64,000 nucleotides of DNA from Streptomyces sp. NRRL B-3428 (GTDB lineage: Bacteria; Actinomycetota; Actinomycetes; Streptomycetales; Streptomycetaceae), in assembly GCA_000721375.1 (NCBI GenBank), contig JOGW01000008.1, forward strand, positions 248,001 to 312,000, given 5' to 3'. The notes beneath the pieces are model-generated. The model did not search any database. It saw only the letters and a list, made by a program, of their open reading frames with translations, and was not told the origin of the DNA. Of this stretch, positions 55,765 through 64,000 are shown in pieces. Made by a program: the position numbers and the translations under genes. The stretch's first letter is position 1. Every line of letters begins with the position of its first letter.

Positions 55765-57905
55765 TGTCTCTACTGCAAGGGGAACGCGCCGAGTTGGCCG
55801 ATCCGAAACCCTCCCCACCGGCCCGCACCCCGCTCCGCGCGCGCATCCCCCTGACGTACGGACTGCTCCTGACCGTCGTCCTCGCGCTGGCCGCGGCCTC
55901 CCTGTGCATCGGTGCGGGCGAGGTCACAGCGGCCGGGGTCCTGGACTATCTGGGCGGCAGCGACAGCGCACGGCTGCAGCTCGTGGTGGGCGAACTCCGT
56001 ATGCCGCGCACCACGACCGCGCTGCTCGTGGGCGCCGCCCTGGGTATCGCGGGCTGCCTGCTGCAGGCCGTCACCCGCAACCCCTTGGCCGAAACCGGAC
56101 TGCTCGGTGTGAACGCCGGAGCCTCACTGGGAGTCGTCGCGGGCATCGCGTTCCTGGGCGTGGAGACCGGCTTCGGACAGCTGGTGTGGGCGTTCGCGGG
56201 AGCTGTGGTCGCGAGCGGGCTCGTGCTGCTGATATCGGGCAGTTCGGGCGGAAGTTCACCACTGCGACTGGTGCTCGCGGGCTCCGCCCTCGGCGCCACC
56301 TTCGGTGGGATCACCAGCCTGATCATCGTCAACTCGGCCCAGGCCTACGACGGCTTTCGCCAGTGGGTGCTCGGCTCGCTCGCCGGGATCGAGGGCTTCG
56401 GCGAACTGCGCACCCTCGCCCCCGTACTCGCCGTCGGCTTCGTCGTCGCACTGTGCGTGGTGCGCCCCCTTTCGGCCCTCGCGCTCGGCGACGATCTGGC
56501 ACGTGGTCTCGGCCACCGCCCCGGTGTCGTACGGGTGGTGGTGGCACTCTCGGTGACCTTGCTCACCGCTTCGGCGGTCGCGCTGGTCGGACCGATCTCG
56601 TTCCTGGGACTGCTCGCCGGCTTCGTCGCCCGTACGCTCGCAGGGCCGCGACTCCTCGCGCAGATCGGCCTCGCGGGCCTGATCGGAGCGGGGGTGCTCA
56701 CCGGCGCGGATGTGCTGGCGCGTGTGGTGTCCAAGCCGTACGAGGCGCCGGTCTCGGTGATCGTCGCGCTGATCGGTGCGCCCGTGCTGATCGCCGTCGT
56801 GCGCTCCAAGCGGCTGGGCGCACTGGGTATGACGGAGAGCGAGGGGCCCGCTGCGGGCGGGCGCAAACCGGTCGCTGCCGAGCGCCAACTGGTACTGCGG
56901 CGCGGTCCGGTGTCACTGCTCGCGGCCTGGCGTCCCGCGCTAGCCGCGCTGCTGCTCTCCGCGTTCCTCGTGGCGGCCGTGGTGGTCGCCGCGTACGCCG
57001 GGCAGAGCGATCTCGACGTACCGCGTACCTTCCGGGCGATCTTCGGGGTGGGTGATCACTTCGATGTGCTGCTCGTGCAGAAGTTCCGCCTCGGGCGGAT
57101 CGTCGCCGCGCTCACCGCGGGCGCCGCACTCGGGCTCGCGGGCTGCCTGACACAGACGCTCGCCCGCAACCGGCTCGCGACCCCCGAACTGCTCGGCGTC
57201 AACGACGGGGCGACAGCGGCCGTCCTGGTGTCGGTCACCGTCTCCGGCACGTTCGGCGCATGGTGGGCGGGTCCGATCGGCGCGCTGGTCGCCGTGCTCG
57301 TGGTGACGCTGGTGGCCGGCGGCCTGGGACAGCGCGGCTATCGCGTGCTGGTCGTAGGGCTCGCGATGTCCGCGCTGGCGTCCGCCGCCACCCAGGTGGT
57401 GCTTGCCCGGCGCTCGCTCAGCTCCGCGAGCTCGCTCTACACCTGGGCGTCGGGCAGCCTCAACGGGCGTTCGTACGACGTCGCGTGGCCGGTCCTGATC
57501 GGTCTCGCGTTCCTGATCCCGGCCTCCTTGGTGGTGGCGCGCCATCTCAACGTGCTCCGCTTCGACGACTCGACGGCCGCCTCGCTCGGGGTCTCCCCCG
57601 CCCGGGTTCGCCTGGTGTGCATGCTGCTCGCCGTCGCCCTGGCCGGGCTCGCGGTCGGCATCTGCGGTCCTGTGGGTTTCGTCGCGCTCGCCTCACCCGT
57701 GATCGCCTCGCGCCTCGCAGGGCCGCTACGGGTGCCGGTGCTCGGATCGGTCCTGGTGGGCGCCGCATTGATTCTGCTCGCCGACACCTTGGGGCGGGTC
57801 GTCCTCGACGGTGTGGAGGTGCCGGTGGGTGTGGTGACCACCGTGCTCGGCGGGCCCTTCCTGTTGTGGGTGCTGCTCGGACGCTCTTCTGCCGCCCGTA
57901 TCTGA
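55764..57905 (+). CDS. Fused FecCD-type iron-siderophore ABC permease
   Basis: This 713-aa protein is made of two FecCD permease halves in one chain (about 1-345 and 385-713), like FhuB. Each half has about ten hydrophobic segments and the family marks: LRMPRTTTALLVGAALGIAGCLLQAVTRNPLAETGLLGVNAGASLG in the first, and LAGCLTQTLARNRLATPELLGVNDGATAAVL in the second. Each also has a GPISFLGLLAGFVAR or GPVGFVALASPVIAS loop that contacts the ATPase. It imports a ferric siderophore; the binding protein and ATPase are not in this window. The ATG at 55764 is the only start giving a full first segment. It is controlled by the iron box at 55746. Confidence 0.93.
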   Translation: MSLLQGERAELADPKPSPPARTPLRARIPLTYGLLLTVVLALAAASLCIGAGEVTAAGVLDYLGGSDSARLQLVVGELRMPRTTTALLVGAALGIAGCLLQAVTRNPLAETGLLGVNAGASLGVVAGIAFLGVETGFGQLVWAFAGAVVASGLVLLISGSSGGSSPLRLVLAGSALGATFGGITSLIIVNSAQAYDGFRQWVLGSLAGIEGFGELRTLAPVLAVGFVVALCVVRPLSALALGDDLARGLGHRPGVVRVVVALSVTLLTASAVALVGPISFLGLLAGFVARTLAGPRLLAQIGLAGLIGAGVLTGADVLARVVSKPYEAPVSVIVALIGAPVLIAVVRSKRLGALGMTESEGPAAGGRKPVAAERQLVLRRGPVSLLAAWRPALAALLLSAFLVAAVVVAAYAGQSDLDVPRTFRAIFGVGDHFDVLLVQKFRLGRIVAALTAGAALGLAGCLTQTLARNRLATPELLGVNDGATAAVLVSVTVSGTFGAWWAGPIGALVAVLVVTLVAGGLGQRGYRVLVVGLAMSALASAATQVVLARRSLSSASSLYTWASGSLNGRSYDVAWPVLIGLAFLIPASLVVARHLNVLRFDDSTAASLGVSPARVRLVCMLLAVALAGLAVGICGPVGFVALASPVIASRLAGPLRVPVLGSVLVGAALILLADTLGRVVLDGVEVPVGVVTTVLGGPFLLWVLLGRSSAARI

Positions 57906-57929
57906 TGTTCCCTTCGCTCAAGGAGTGCG

Positions 57930-59114
57930 ATGTCGTACGAAAGCCCAGCCCTCACCGCGCTACGGGGCGCCGGGCCGGCCGCCGTCCAGGCGTTCTGGAA
58001 GCGTCTCGAGTCCGTCGGTACACCGCTGGTCGAGGCGGACGGCGAGGATCCCGCATACCGCCGAGTCACCTTCGTCTGGCGTGACGACCCGCACGAACCT
58101 GCCGACGACGTGGTGGTGCTCCTGCACACCGTCACCGACAAGGACCGGCATGCCGGGGATCTCGCCCCGCATCTGATGCGGCGGATCGAGGGCACGGACG
58201 TGTGGGCGCTCGCGTACCGTCTGCGGGCGGATCACCGGGCCTCCTACCAGTTCCACGTGGCGCGTGGGCCGCGGCAGGAGACGCTCGGCACGCACCGGGA
58301 GGCTTGGCTGCGCACGCTCGACGCGGCGGTGCCCGATCCGCTCAGTCTGAGCGGTCAGGTGCCGGGGGACGGGCGACGCCACGCGTCCTCCGTACTCGAA
58401 CTGCCAGAAGCTCCCGCGCAGTTGACCGGCGCCGGTGCGGACCGGTCGATCGAAGCGGAGGTCGCCGGTCGGCGGGTGTACGTCCATCTGCCGTCGCAGC
58501 CCGGGCCCCACCCCGTGGCCGTACTGCTCGACGGGGAGATCTGGGGACCTCGGCTCGGCTTCGGGCGGGACCTGGACGCGGCCGTCGCGAAGGGCCTGCT
58601 GCCCCCCATGGTCACGGTCATGGTGGACACCATGGGCCGCGAGGCGCGGGAGCGGGATCTCAGCTGCAGTGAGGAGTTCGTGGACTGGCTCGCCGATGTG
58701 CTGCTGCCCTGGACACGGGCCGAGTTCGGGGCCACGCACGATCCCCGGCGGACGGTCGTCGCGGGACAGAGCGCGGGCGGTCTGACGGCGGCGTTCGCGG
58801 CGCTGCGGCGACCGGACCGTTTCGGGAACGCGCTGTCGCAGTCCGGGTCCTTCTGGTGGCCGGACGGCACCGAGTTCGACTCGGGCAGCGAGTGGCTGAC
58901 CCGGCAGTACGTGACCACCGAGCGGCGGCCCGTACGCTTCCATCTGGAGGTCGGACTGCAGGAGTGGATGCTGCTCGCGCAGAACCGGCATCTGCGCAAT
59001 GTGCTGGAGGCCAAGGGGTACGAGGTGACGTACCGGGAGTTCAACGGCGGGCACGATTATGCGTGTTGGCGCGGTGGGCTGCTCGACGGGCTCGTCGGCC
59101 TCATGGGGACGTGA
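57930..59114 (+). CDS. Enterochelin esterase-like protein
   Basis: This 394-aa protein has an N-terminal enterochelin-esterase domain (RVTFVWRD, LLHTVTDKDRHAGDLAPHLMRRIEGTDVWALAYRLRADHRASYQF) and a C-terminal alpha/beta-hydrolase of the esterase D type. The nucleophile elbow is VVAGQSAGGLTAAF and the catalytic His is in [21 protein letters not shown]. It should open the ester-linked ferric catecholate in the cytoplasm to release iron. This implies that the siderophore is an ester of hydroxy-amino acids such as threonine, which agrees with the NRPS prediction. It lies 24 bp after the permease gene in the same operon. Confidence 0.92.
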   Translation: MSYESPALTALRGAGPAAVQAFWKRLESVGTPLVEADGEDPAYRRVTFVWRDDPHEPADDVVVLLHTVTDKDRHAGDLAPHLMRRIEGTDVWALAYRLRADHRASYQFHVARGPRQETLGTHREAWLRTLDAAVPDPLSLSGQVPGDGRRHASSVLELPEAPAQLTGAGADRSIEAEVAGRRVYVHLPSQPGPHPVAVLLDGEIWGPRLGFGRDLDAAVAKGLLPPMVTVMVDTMGREARERDLSCSEEFVDWLADVLLPWTRAEFGATHDPRRTVVAGQSAGGLTAAFAALRRPDRFGNALSQSGSFWWPDGTEFDSGSEWLTRQYVTTERRPVRFHLEVGLQEWMLLAQNRHLRNVLEAKGYEVTYREFNGGHDYACWRGGLLDGLVGLMGT

Positions 59115-60442
59115 CAAGGGGGCGGGGGGGGCCCCCCTTTGGGCCGCCCCCCCCCCCCTCTCCGGCGTGGGAACCGAGACGCACCGAGGGTGCGCACGAT
59201 CGTGAACAGGCCCATCGCCTGGCCCATTCGGGGCGGGGCGATCTCCGCGAACCCGGCGATCTGGATCGTCAGAACCGCGGTGCCGAGCACCAGACCGACC
59301 GCGAACATGAGGATCCGCACACCCCAGGTGCTCTCCGCGACGACCGGCAGCGCGAGCGCCGCGAAGACCACGGCGGCCAGGAGCAGCGCGGGCGTCGCGA
59401 GGCGGCGGGGGCCGAGACGGGGCAGCAGACGGTCGACGACCTGCGAGGCCAGCATCAGGCCGAGTGCCTCGGGGAAGACGCTCAGTCCCGCGTCGAGGGC
59501 TGAAGCGCCGAGGACCGCCTGGTGGAGCAGCGGGAAGACGAAGAGCACGCCCATCAGGCCCGCCGAGGTGACGAACGCGAGCACGGTGGCCGAGGCGTAG
59601 ACCCGGTCCTTGAGCACGTGCAGGTTCAGGAGCGGGGTGGGCGCGCGGAGTTGATGGACGACCGCCGCGATGGACAGGGCGAGACCGAGGACCGCGCTCA
59701 CCGCGATGGACGGGGTCGTCCAGCCGTGGGACGGGCCGAAGCCGAGCGCGTACGTGAGAAGGCCGAGCGCCGGTGTCGCGAGCAGGAAGCCCGTCGTGTC
59801 GAACCCGCCCTCCGTGCCCTCGACGTGCTCCCGGACCCCCACCAGGCCGATGAGGACCGCGGCCGCGCCGATCGGGACGTTCACGAAGAACAGCCAGTGC
59901 CAGGAGAGGTGTTCGGTGAGGAAGCCGCCGAGCGGCGGGCCGAGTGCCGGCATCAGGGCCGTCGGCACGATCAGGACCTTCGACAGCTTCACACGGGCAT
60001 GCGGCGGAAAGGTACGGAAGAGCAGGGTCATGCCGACCGGGGTGAGCAGTCCCCCGGCCAGGCCCTGTGCGACGCGCGCGAGGACCAGGGACGTCAGCGA
60101 CTGGGAGAGCCCGCAGACCGCGGACGCCAGCGTGAACGCGGTGAGCGCGCCGAGGAACACCCGCTTGGTGCCGAACCGGTCACCCAGCCAGCCGGCCACC
60201 GGGAGCGCGACCGCGAGGCTGACGAGGAAGGCGACCTCGACGGTGTTGGCCGCGGAGACGGGCTGGTCGAAGTCTTGGGCGATGGTGAGCAGGGCCGGGT
60301 TGACGATCGTCGAGTCCAGGCCGTTCATGCACATGGCCGCGGTGTAGACGATGACGACGGCGGCACGGGACGGGGAGACGGGGATCTTCGGCCGGTCCCG
60401 GGGCATGGGGGTGCGGTCGGTCGTCGCACTGCGGTCGGTCAT
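59057..60442 (-). CDS. DHA2-type MFS exporter with a broken C-terminus
   Basis: This 461-aa drug:proton antiporter-type protein is probably the siderophore exporter. Family features are the N-terminal membrane helix containing [20 protein letters not shown], the loop [15 protein letters not shown] (motif A) and [13 protein letters not shown] (motif C), with 13 clear hydrophobic segments. The reading goes normally to [15 protein letters not shown] (about 59185), then turns into a 42-residue Arg/Gly/Pro-rich tail without a final membrane segment. That tail runs through the G/C homopolymer block at 59118-59162 and 58 bp into the opposing esterase gene. Either an assembly error or a real deletion has removed the end. 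It overlaps mbtH by 4 bp. Confidence 0.85.
   Translation of the reverse strand: MTDRSATTDRTPMPRDRPKIPVSPSRAAVVIVYTAAMCMNGLDSTIVNPALLTIAQDFDQPVSAANTVEVAFLVSLAVALPVAGWLGDRFGTKRVFLGALTAFTLASAVCGLSQSLTSLVLARVAQGLAGGLLTPVGMTLLFRTFPPHARVKLSKVLIVPTALMPALGPPLGGFLTEHLSWHWLFFVNVPIGAAAVLIGLVGVREHVEGTEGGFDTTGFLLATPALGLLTYALGFGPSHGWTTPSIAVSAVLGLALSIAAVVHQLRAPTPLLNLHVLKDRVYASATVLAFVTSAGLMGVLFVFPLLHQAVLGASALDAGLSVFPEALGLMLASQVVDRLLPRLGPRRLATPALLLAAVVFAALALPVVAESTWGVRILMFAVGLVLGTAVLTIQIAGFAEIAPPRMGQAMGLFTIVRTLGASRFPRRRGGGGRPKGGPPPPPCHVPMRPTSPSSSPPRQHA
59118..59162. other. G/C homopolymer block at a gene junction, possible assembly join
   Basis: The stretch contains runs of 5 G, 8 G, 6 C, 3 T, 3 G and 12 C, and looks like a scrambled GC-rich terminator. 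It falls exactly where the exporter gene loses its homology. Confidence 0.7.
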
Positions 60443-60642
60443 CGTGCGGCGGCCGGTGTCAGATCCGTCCAGTGCGCGGTGATCCAGTCGAGGGCCCGCT
60501 GCCGCTCGCCCGGGCCGTACGTCACGGTCCAGCCTTCCGGTACGGCGGCGAAGCCGGGCCACAGGCTGTGCTGCCCCTGGTCGTTCACGAGGACAAGGAA
60601 CTCGCCGTCGCCGTCGAAGGGGTTGGCGGGGGCGTCGCTCAT
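60439..60642 (-). CDS. mbtH: MbtH-family NRPS accessory protein
   Basis: This 67-aa protein has the family pattern [48 protein letters not shown], with the conserved Asn-Pro-Phe, SLWP and GW residues. It helps adenylation domains fold and work. It overlaps the NRPS gene by 4 bp on one side and the exporter gene by 4 bp on the other. Confidence 0.96.
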   Translation of the reverse strand: MSDAPANPFDGDGEFLVLVNDQGQHSLWPGFAAVPEGWTVTYGPGERQRALDWITAHWTDLTPAAAR

Positions 60643-63600
60643 CGGTGCTCCAGGTTGTCCGGGGTGTCCGTGCTGTCGATTGCGTTGATGTGGTCCGCGA
60701 CCACCCGCGCGATGTGCGCGATGGGCTCGGGCAGGGTCATGTCCTTGTGCGAGCAGGCCACGTTCGTGTTGTCGATCCGGCCGCTGACGTACGGGGTCCA
60801 GGTCTCGGGTGTGAGGGTGTCGTCGATGGTGTCGACGGTGGCCCGGAAGAAGAGGACGTCGCCGTCGAAGACGCGGTGGTCGAAGCCTCGTACCAGGTGA
60901 TTGGTGTTGAGGTAGAGGGTGTTCAGGGCCTCGATGGTGCGGTCGTCGAGGCTCGCGAGCGGCGAGCCCTCGCGGCGCAGGACCTCGGTGACGGCGGCCA
61001 GTTCGAGGGGCTTGCCCGCAAGGCTCTCCGGTCCGTGGCCGCCCATGGTCAGGAGCGCCTCCAGCGCCTCGGCCTGGTCGGGCACGGGCAGCTCGCGGAA
61101 GCCCTCGGCCGGGTAGGCGTCGAGGATCGCGAGGATCTCCACCTGTTCGCCGAGGTCCTGGAGTCGGGTGGCCATGGCGTGCGCGATGATCCCGCCGGTC
61201 GACCAGCCGAGCAGGCGGTACGGGCCTGCGGGCCGTACCTCGCGCAGCCGGTCCACGTAATGGGCTGCCAGCTCTTCGAGGGTCGCGGGAAGGGGCTGGC
61301 CCGCGGTCTCCTTGCCGACACCCTGCGCCTGCAGTCCGTACAGCGGGATGTCCTCCGGCAGATGGCGGATCAGACCCGCGTAGCACCAGCTCAGACCACC
61401 GGCCGGGTGGACGGCGAAGAGCGGGTTGCCGGGCGCTTCGGGGCGCAGGGGCAGCAGGACGTCGAGGGGGTCGGACTGTTCGCCCGTGTCGAGGGCGGTC
61501 TCCAGAGCGGCCGGAGTCGGCGCCTGGAAGACCGTGCCGATGGTGATGTCACGGCCCAGCGCCGCCTTGATCCGGCCGGCGAGGCGTACGGCGAGGAGCG
61601 AATGGCCGCCGAGGTCGAAGAAGTTGTCGTCGACGCCGACCCGGGGCAGGCCGAGCACCTCCGCGAACAGCTCGCACAGCTGCGCCTCGCGCGGGCCTCG
61701 GGGTGCGCGGCCCGCGGTGACGGCGGCCGAGTGGTCGGGGGCGGGCAGGGCCTTGCGGTCGAGCTTGCCGTTGGCGGTGAGCGGGAGGCGGTCGAGCAGC
61801 ACCACCGCGGACGGGACCATGTGGACGGGCAGTTCGCGGGCGGCGTGCTCGCGCAGGTCGGTCCGCTCGCTCACGGCGTACGCGACCAGGCGCTTGTCGC
61901 CCGGGACGTCCTCGCGGACGATCACCGCGGCGTCCGCGACTTCGGGATGGGCGGCCAGTACGGCCTCGATCTCGCCGAGTTCGATACGGAAGCCGCGGAT
62001 CTTGACCTGGTGGTCGGCGCGCCCGAAGTAGTCGAGGCGGCCGTCGGTGCGACGGCGTGCGAGGTCGCCCGAGCGGTACATCCGGGTGCCGGGCGGGCCG
62101 TAGGGGTCGGCGACGAAGCGTTCCGCGGTCAGGGCGTGGCGGCCGAGATAGCCGCGGGCGAGACCTTCACCGGCCACGTACATCTCGCCGGTGACTCCCG
62201 GCGGAACGGGTTGCAGATATTCGTCGAGCACATAGACATCCAGATCGGGGATGTTGACGCCGATGGTGCTCGACGCGCTCGCGGCCGCCGTCTCGCGGTC
62301 GAGGGCGAAGTACGAGACGTGCACGGTGGTCTCGGTGATCCCGTACATGTTGACCAGGACGGGCGCGTCGTCGGCGTGGCGTGCGTACCAGTCGTCGAGG
62401 CGGCCGAGTTCGAGGGCCTCACCGCCGAACACCACATAGCGCAGGGCCAGTTCGCTGCCGGGACGCTCCCGGTCGGCCGCGATCAGCTGGTAGAAGGCGG
62501 ACGGGGTCTGGTTGAGGACGGTGACCTGTTCGCGGGCGAGCAGGTCGAGGAAGGCCGCGGGGTCACGGCTGACGAGATGCGGTACGACCACGACGCGGCC
62601 GCCGTGCAGCAGGGCGCCCCACAGCTCCCAGACCGAGAAGTCGAAGGCGTACGAGTGGAAGAGGGTCCACACGTCGCTCTCGTCGAAGCCGAACCAGTGG
62701 TCCGTGGCGGTGAAGAGCCGGCCCACGTTGTGGTGCGTGACGGGTACGCCCTTGGGACGGCCGGTGGAGCCCGAGGTGTAGATGACGTACGCCGTGTCGC
62801 CGGGGCGCAGCGGGCGGGTGCATTCGCCGTCGGTCAGGTCGTGGTCGGGGTGTTCGTCCTGGGGGACGTCCGTCAGGACCAGGGGAAGGACGTTGGCGGG
62901 GAGTTTGCGGGCGGTCGCCGTGTCGGTGATCAGCGCGGCGGGTGAGGCGTCGTCGAGCATGTACGCGAGGCGGTCCGCGGGGTAGTCCGGGTCCATGGGC
63001 AGATACGCGGCGCCCGACTTGGCCACCGCGAGCAGACCCACGACGAGGTCGAGGGAGCGGGGCAGGGCGAGGGCGACGATGGCTCCGGGACCGATGCCCT
63101 GGGCGGCGAGGCCGCGGGCCAGGCGGTTGGCGCGGGCGGAGAGTTCGGCGTACGTGAGGTGGTCGCCGCCGCAGGTGGCCGCGGTGCGGTCGGGGTGCCG
63201 GGCGGCGGCCCGCTCGTAGCGGGCGGCGAGGGTGGTGGGCGGTGGCTCGGCGGCAGCCGTCGCGGGTGGGGACCCAACGGCCGTTGCCGTGGCTGTCGTT
63301 GCGGGCGCGTTCCACTCGACGATCGACCGGTGACGGTCCTCGGGCGAGAGGAGCGGCAGCAGGCCGATCGGGGTGTCGGGGGTGGCGACGGCCGCGGTGA
63401 GCAGGCGGGCGAGCCGGTCGGCGAGCGCCTGTGCGGTGATGCGGTCGAACAGGTCCGTCCGGAACTCGAGGAACCCCTCGATCCCGCCTTCGGTCCGCTC
63501 CCCCACGTTCAGGGTGAGGTCGAACTTGGCGGTACCGGACGGCACGGCTCCCATGCGTGCGCTCATCTCCCCGAGCGCGAACTCCGCGTCGGGCAGGGAC

Positions 63601-64000
63601 TGCCAGGCCAGCATGGTCTGGAACAGCGGGTGCCGGGCCAGCGAACGGCGCGGGTTGAGGTCCTCGACGAGTCGGTCGAAGGGCAGCTCGGCGTGCTGGT
63701 GCGCGGCGAGCACCGTGGTGCGTACGCGGTCGAGGAGTTCACGGAAGGTGGGGGCGCCGGCGGTGTCGGTGCGCAGCACCAGCGTATTGACGAAGAAGCC
63801 CACGAGATCGGCGGTCACCTCGTCGTCGCGGCCGGCGACGGGGGTGCCGATGGGGATGTCGGTACCGGCGCCGTGCCGGGTCAGCAGGGTGGCCAGCGCC
63901 GCCTGGACGACCATGAAGGCGGTGGTGCCGGTGTCACGGGCGAGTGCGCGCAGGGCGGTGTGGGTCGCCGCGTCGATTCGGAAGGGAACGGTGTCGCCTT
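60639..64000 (-). CDS. NRPS, C-terminal part: condensation (partial)-adenylation(Thr)-PCP-thioesterase
   Basis: The frame is open past the right edge (transcription comes from there), so the gene start is missing. In the window are the last third of a condensation domain ([32 protein letters not shown]) and a full adenylation domain (A3 [15 protein letters not shown]5 [13 protein letters not shown]7 [10 protein letters not shown]10 NGKLDRKAL). A PCP ([17 protein letters not shown]) and a thioesterase ([12 protein letters not shown]) follow. The specificity residues read by position from the A4-A5 region are D-F-W-N-V-G-M-V-H plus the A10 Lys, a threonine code. With a terminal thioesterase, the peptide ends in Thr and may be released as a cyclic ester oligomer, as in griseobactin and enterobactin. 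Confidence 0.92.
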   Translation of the reverse strand, partial: GDTVPFRIDAATHTALRALARDTGTTAFMVVQAALATLLTRHGAGTDIPIGTPVAGRDDEVTADLVGFFVNTLVLRTDTAGAPTFRELLDRVRTTVLAAHQHAELPFDRLVEDLNPRRSLARHPLFQTMLAWQSLPDAEFALGEMSARMGAVPSGTAKFDLTLNVGERTEGGIEGFLEFRTDLFDRITAQALADRLARLLTAAVATPDTPIGLLPLLSPEDRHRSIVEWNAPATTATATAVGSPPATAAAEPPPTTLAARYERAAARHPDRTAATCGGDHLTYAELSARANRLARGLAAQGIGPGAIVALALPRSLDLVVGLLAVAKSGAAYLPMDPDYPADRLAYMLDDASPAALITDTATARKLPANVLPLVLTDVPQDEHPDHDLTDGECTRPLRPGDTAYVIYTSGSTGRPKGVPVTHHNVGRLFTATDHWFGFDESDVWTLFHSYAFDFSVWELWGALLHGGRVVVVPHLVSRDPAAFLDLLAREQVTVLNQTPSAFYQLIAADRERPGSELALRYVVFGGEALELGRLDDWYARHADDAPVLVNMYGITETTVHVSYFALDRETAAASASSTIGVNIPDLDVYVLDEYLQPVPPGVTGEMYVAGEGLARGYLGRHALTAERFVADPYGPPGTRMYRSGDLARRRTDGRLDYFGRADHQVKIRGFRIELGEIEAVLAAHPEVADAAVIVREDVPGDKRLVAYAVSERTDLREHAARELPVHMVPSAVVLLDRLPLTANGKLDRKALPAPDHSAAVTAGRAPRGPREAQLCELFAEVLGLPRVGVDDNFFDLGGHSLLAVRLAGRIKAALGRDITIGTVFQAPTPAALETALDTGEQSDPLDVLLPLRPEAPGNPLFAVHPAGGLSWCYAGLIRHLPEDIPLYGLQAQGVGKETAGQPLPATLEELAAHYVDRLREVRPAGPYRLLGWSTGGIIAHAMATRLQDLGEQVEILAILDAYPAEGFRELPVPDQAEALEALLTMGGHGPESLAGKPLELAAVTEVLRREGSPLASLDDRTIEALNTLYLNTNHLVRGFDHRVFDGDVLFFRATVDTIDDTLTPETWTPYVSGRIDNTNVACSHKDMTLPEPIAHIARVVADHINAIDSTDTPDNLEHR

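Overview
The window is high-GC actinobacterial DNA, almost certainly Streptomyces. The signs are third-position GC bias in every gene, frequent GTG (and one TTG) starts, four-base ATGA/GTGA gene overlaps, a Streptomyces-type ebo cluster, an M. tuberculosis-type NAD synthetase and a DmdR/IdeR-type iron box pair in front of a catechol siderophore cluster. I saw no tRNA, rRNA, CRISPR array, transposase or phage gene.

Layout: (1) 1-3.2 kb: the 3' end of an oxalate-type catabolic operon, with a fused ADP-forming acyl-CoA synthetase (cut by the left edge) and an oxalate/formate-type antiporter. (2) 3.2-12 kb, minus strand: a tightly coupled ebo-type operon (inositol-phosphate synthase-like protein, EboC-like prenyltransferase, TIM-barrel protein, EboA, EboB, EboE, EboF) plus a separate Tat-exported TIM-barrel protein. 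A 37-bp tandem repeat lies upstream. (3) 12.4-24 kb, minus strand: a carbohydrate unit with a secreted sugar dehydrogenase/PKD/CBM6/ThuA/DUF1080 protein, TIM-barrel isomerase, Gfo/Idh/MocA oxidoreductase, ribose-type ABC importer and ROK regulator. The set suggests oxidised (3-keto) glycoside catabolism. (4) 24-26.2 kb: a NAD(P)-binding reductase, a DUF305 lipoprotein and a small DUF6153-like protein. (5) 26.3-35.8 kb: formate metabolism, with a GntR/FCD regulator, a second antiporter with a 48-aa small partner, a ketopantoate reductase-like protein, and an NAD-type molybdenum formate dehydrogenase whose alpha subunit is split into two genes in reversed order, plus FdhD. (6) 35.9-42.2 kb, minus strand: a three-gene unit with a 1760-aa caspase-HSP90-type ATPase protein, a small Cys-rich protein and a membrane protein. 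This is the best candidate for an incompletely described system. (7) 42.3-49.8 kb: NadE, a secreted sialidase and neighbour, a bile-acid/sodium-symporter family protein and a divergent LysR regulator. (8) 49.8-64 kb: a catechol siderophore cluster with 2,3-dihydroxybenzoate synthesis and activation, a free carrier protein, a truncated adenylation-like protein, a fused FecCD permease, an esterase, an exporter with a broken C-terminus, MbtH, and an NRPS ending C-A(Thr)-PCP-TE that runs off the right edge. The content resembles griseobactin-type systems.

The oxalate and formate regions appear linked by four copies of a GntR-type operator (near 3.10, 27.02, 28.69 and 30.08 kb). These lie before the regulator itself, between the antiporter and reductase, just before the formate dehydrogenase, and, unexpectedly, in a gene-free stretch between two terminators next to the oxalate antiporter. 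A second shared element of 48 bp links the ROK regulator promoter with the ThuA/sugar dehydrogenase promoter. Two iron boxes control the divergent siderophore promoters, one of them abutting the permease start codon. All functional statements come from reading motifs by eye; no database search was run.
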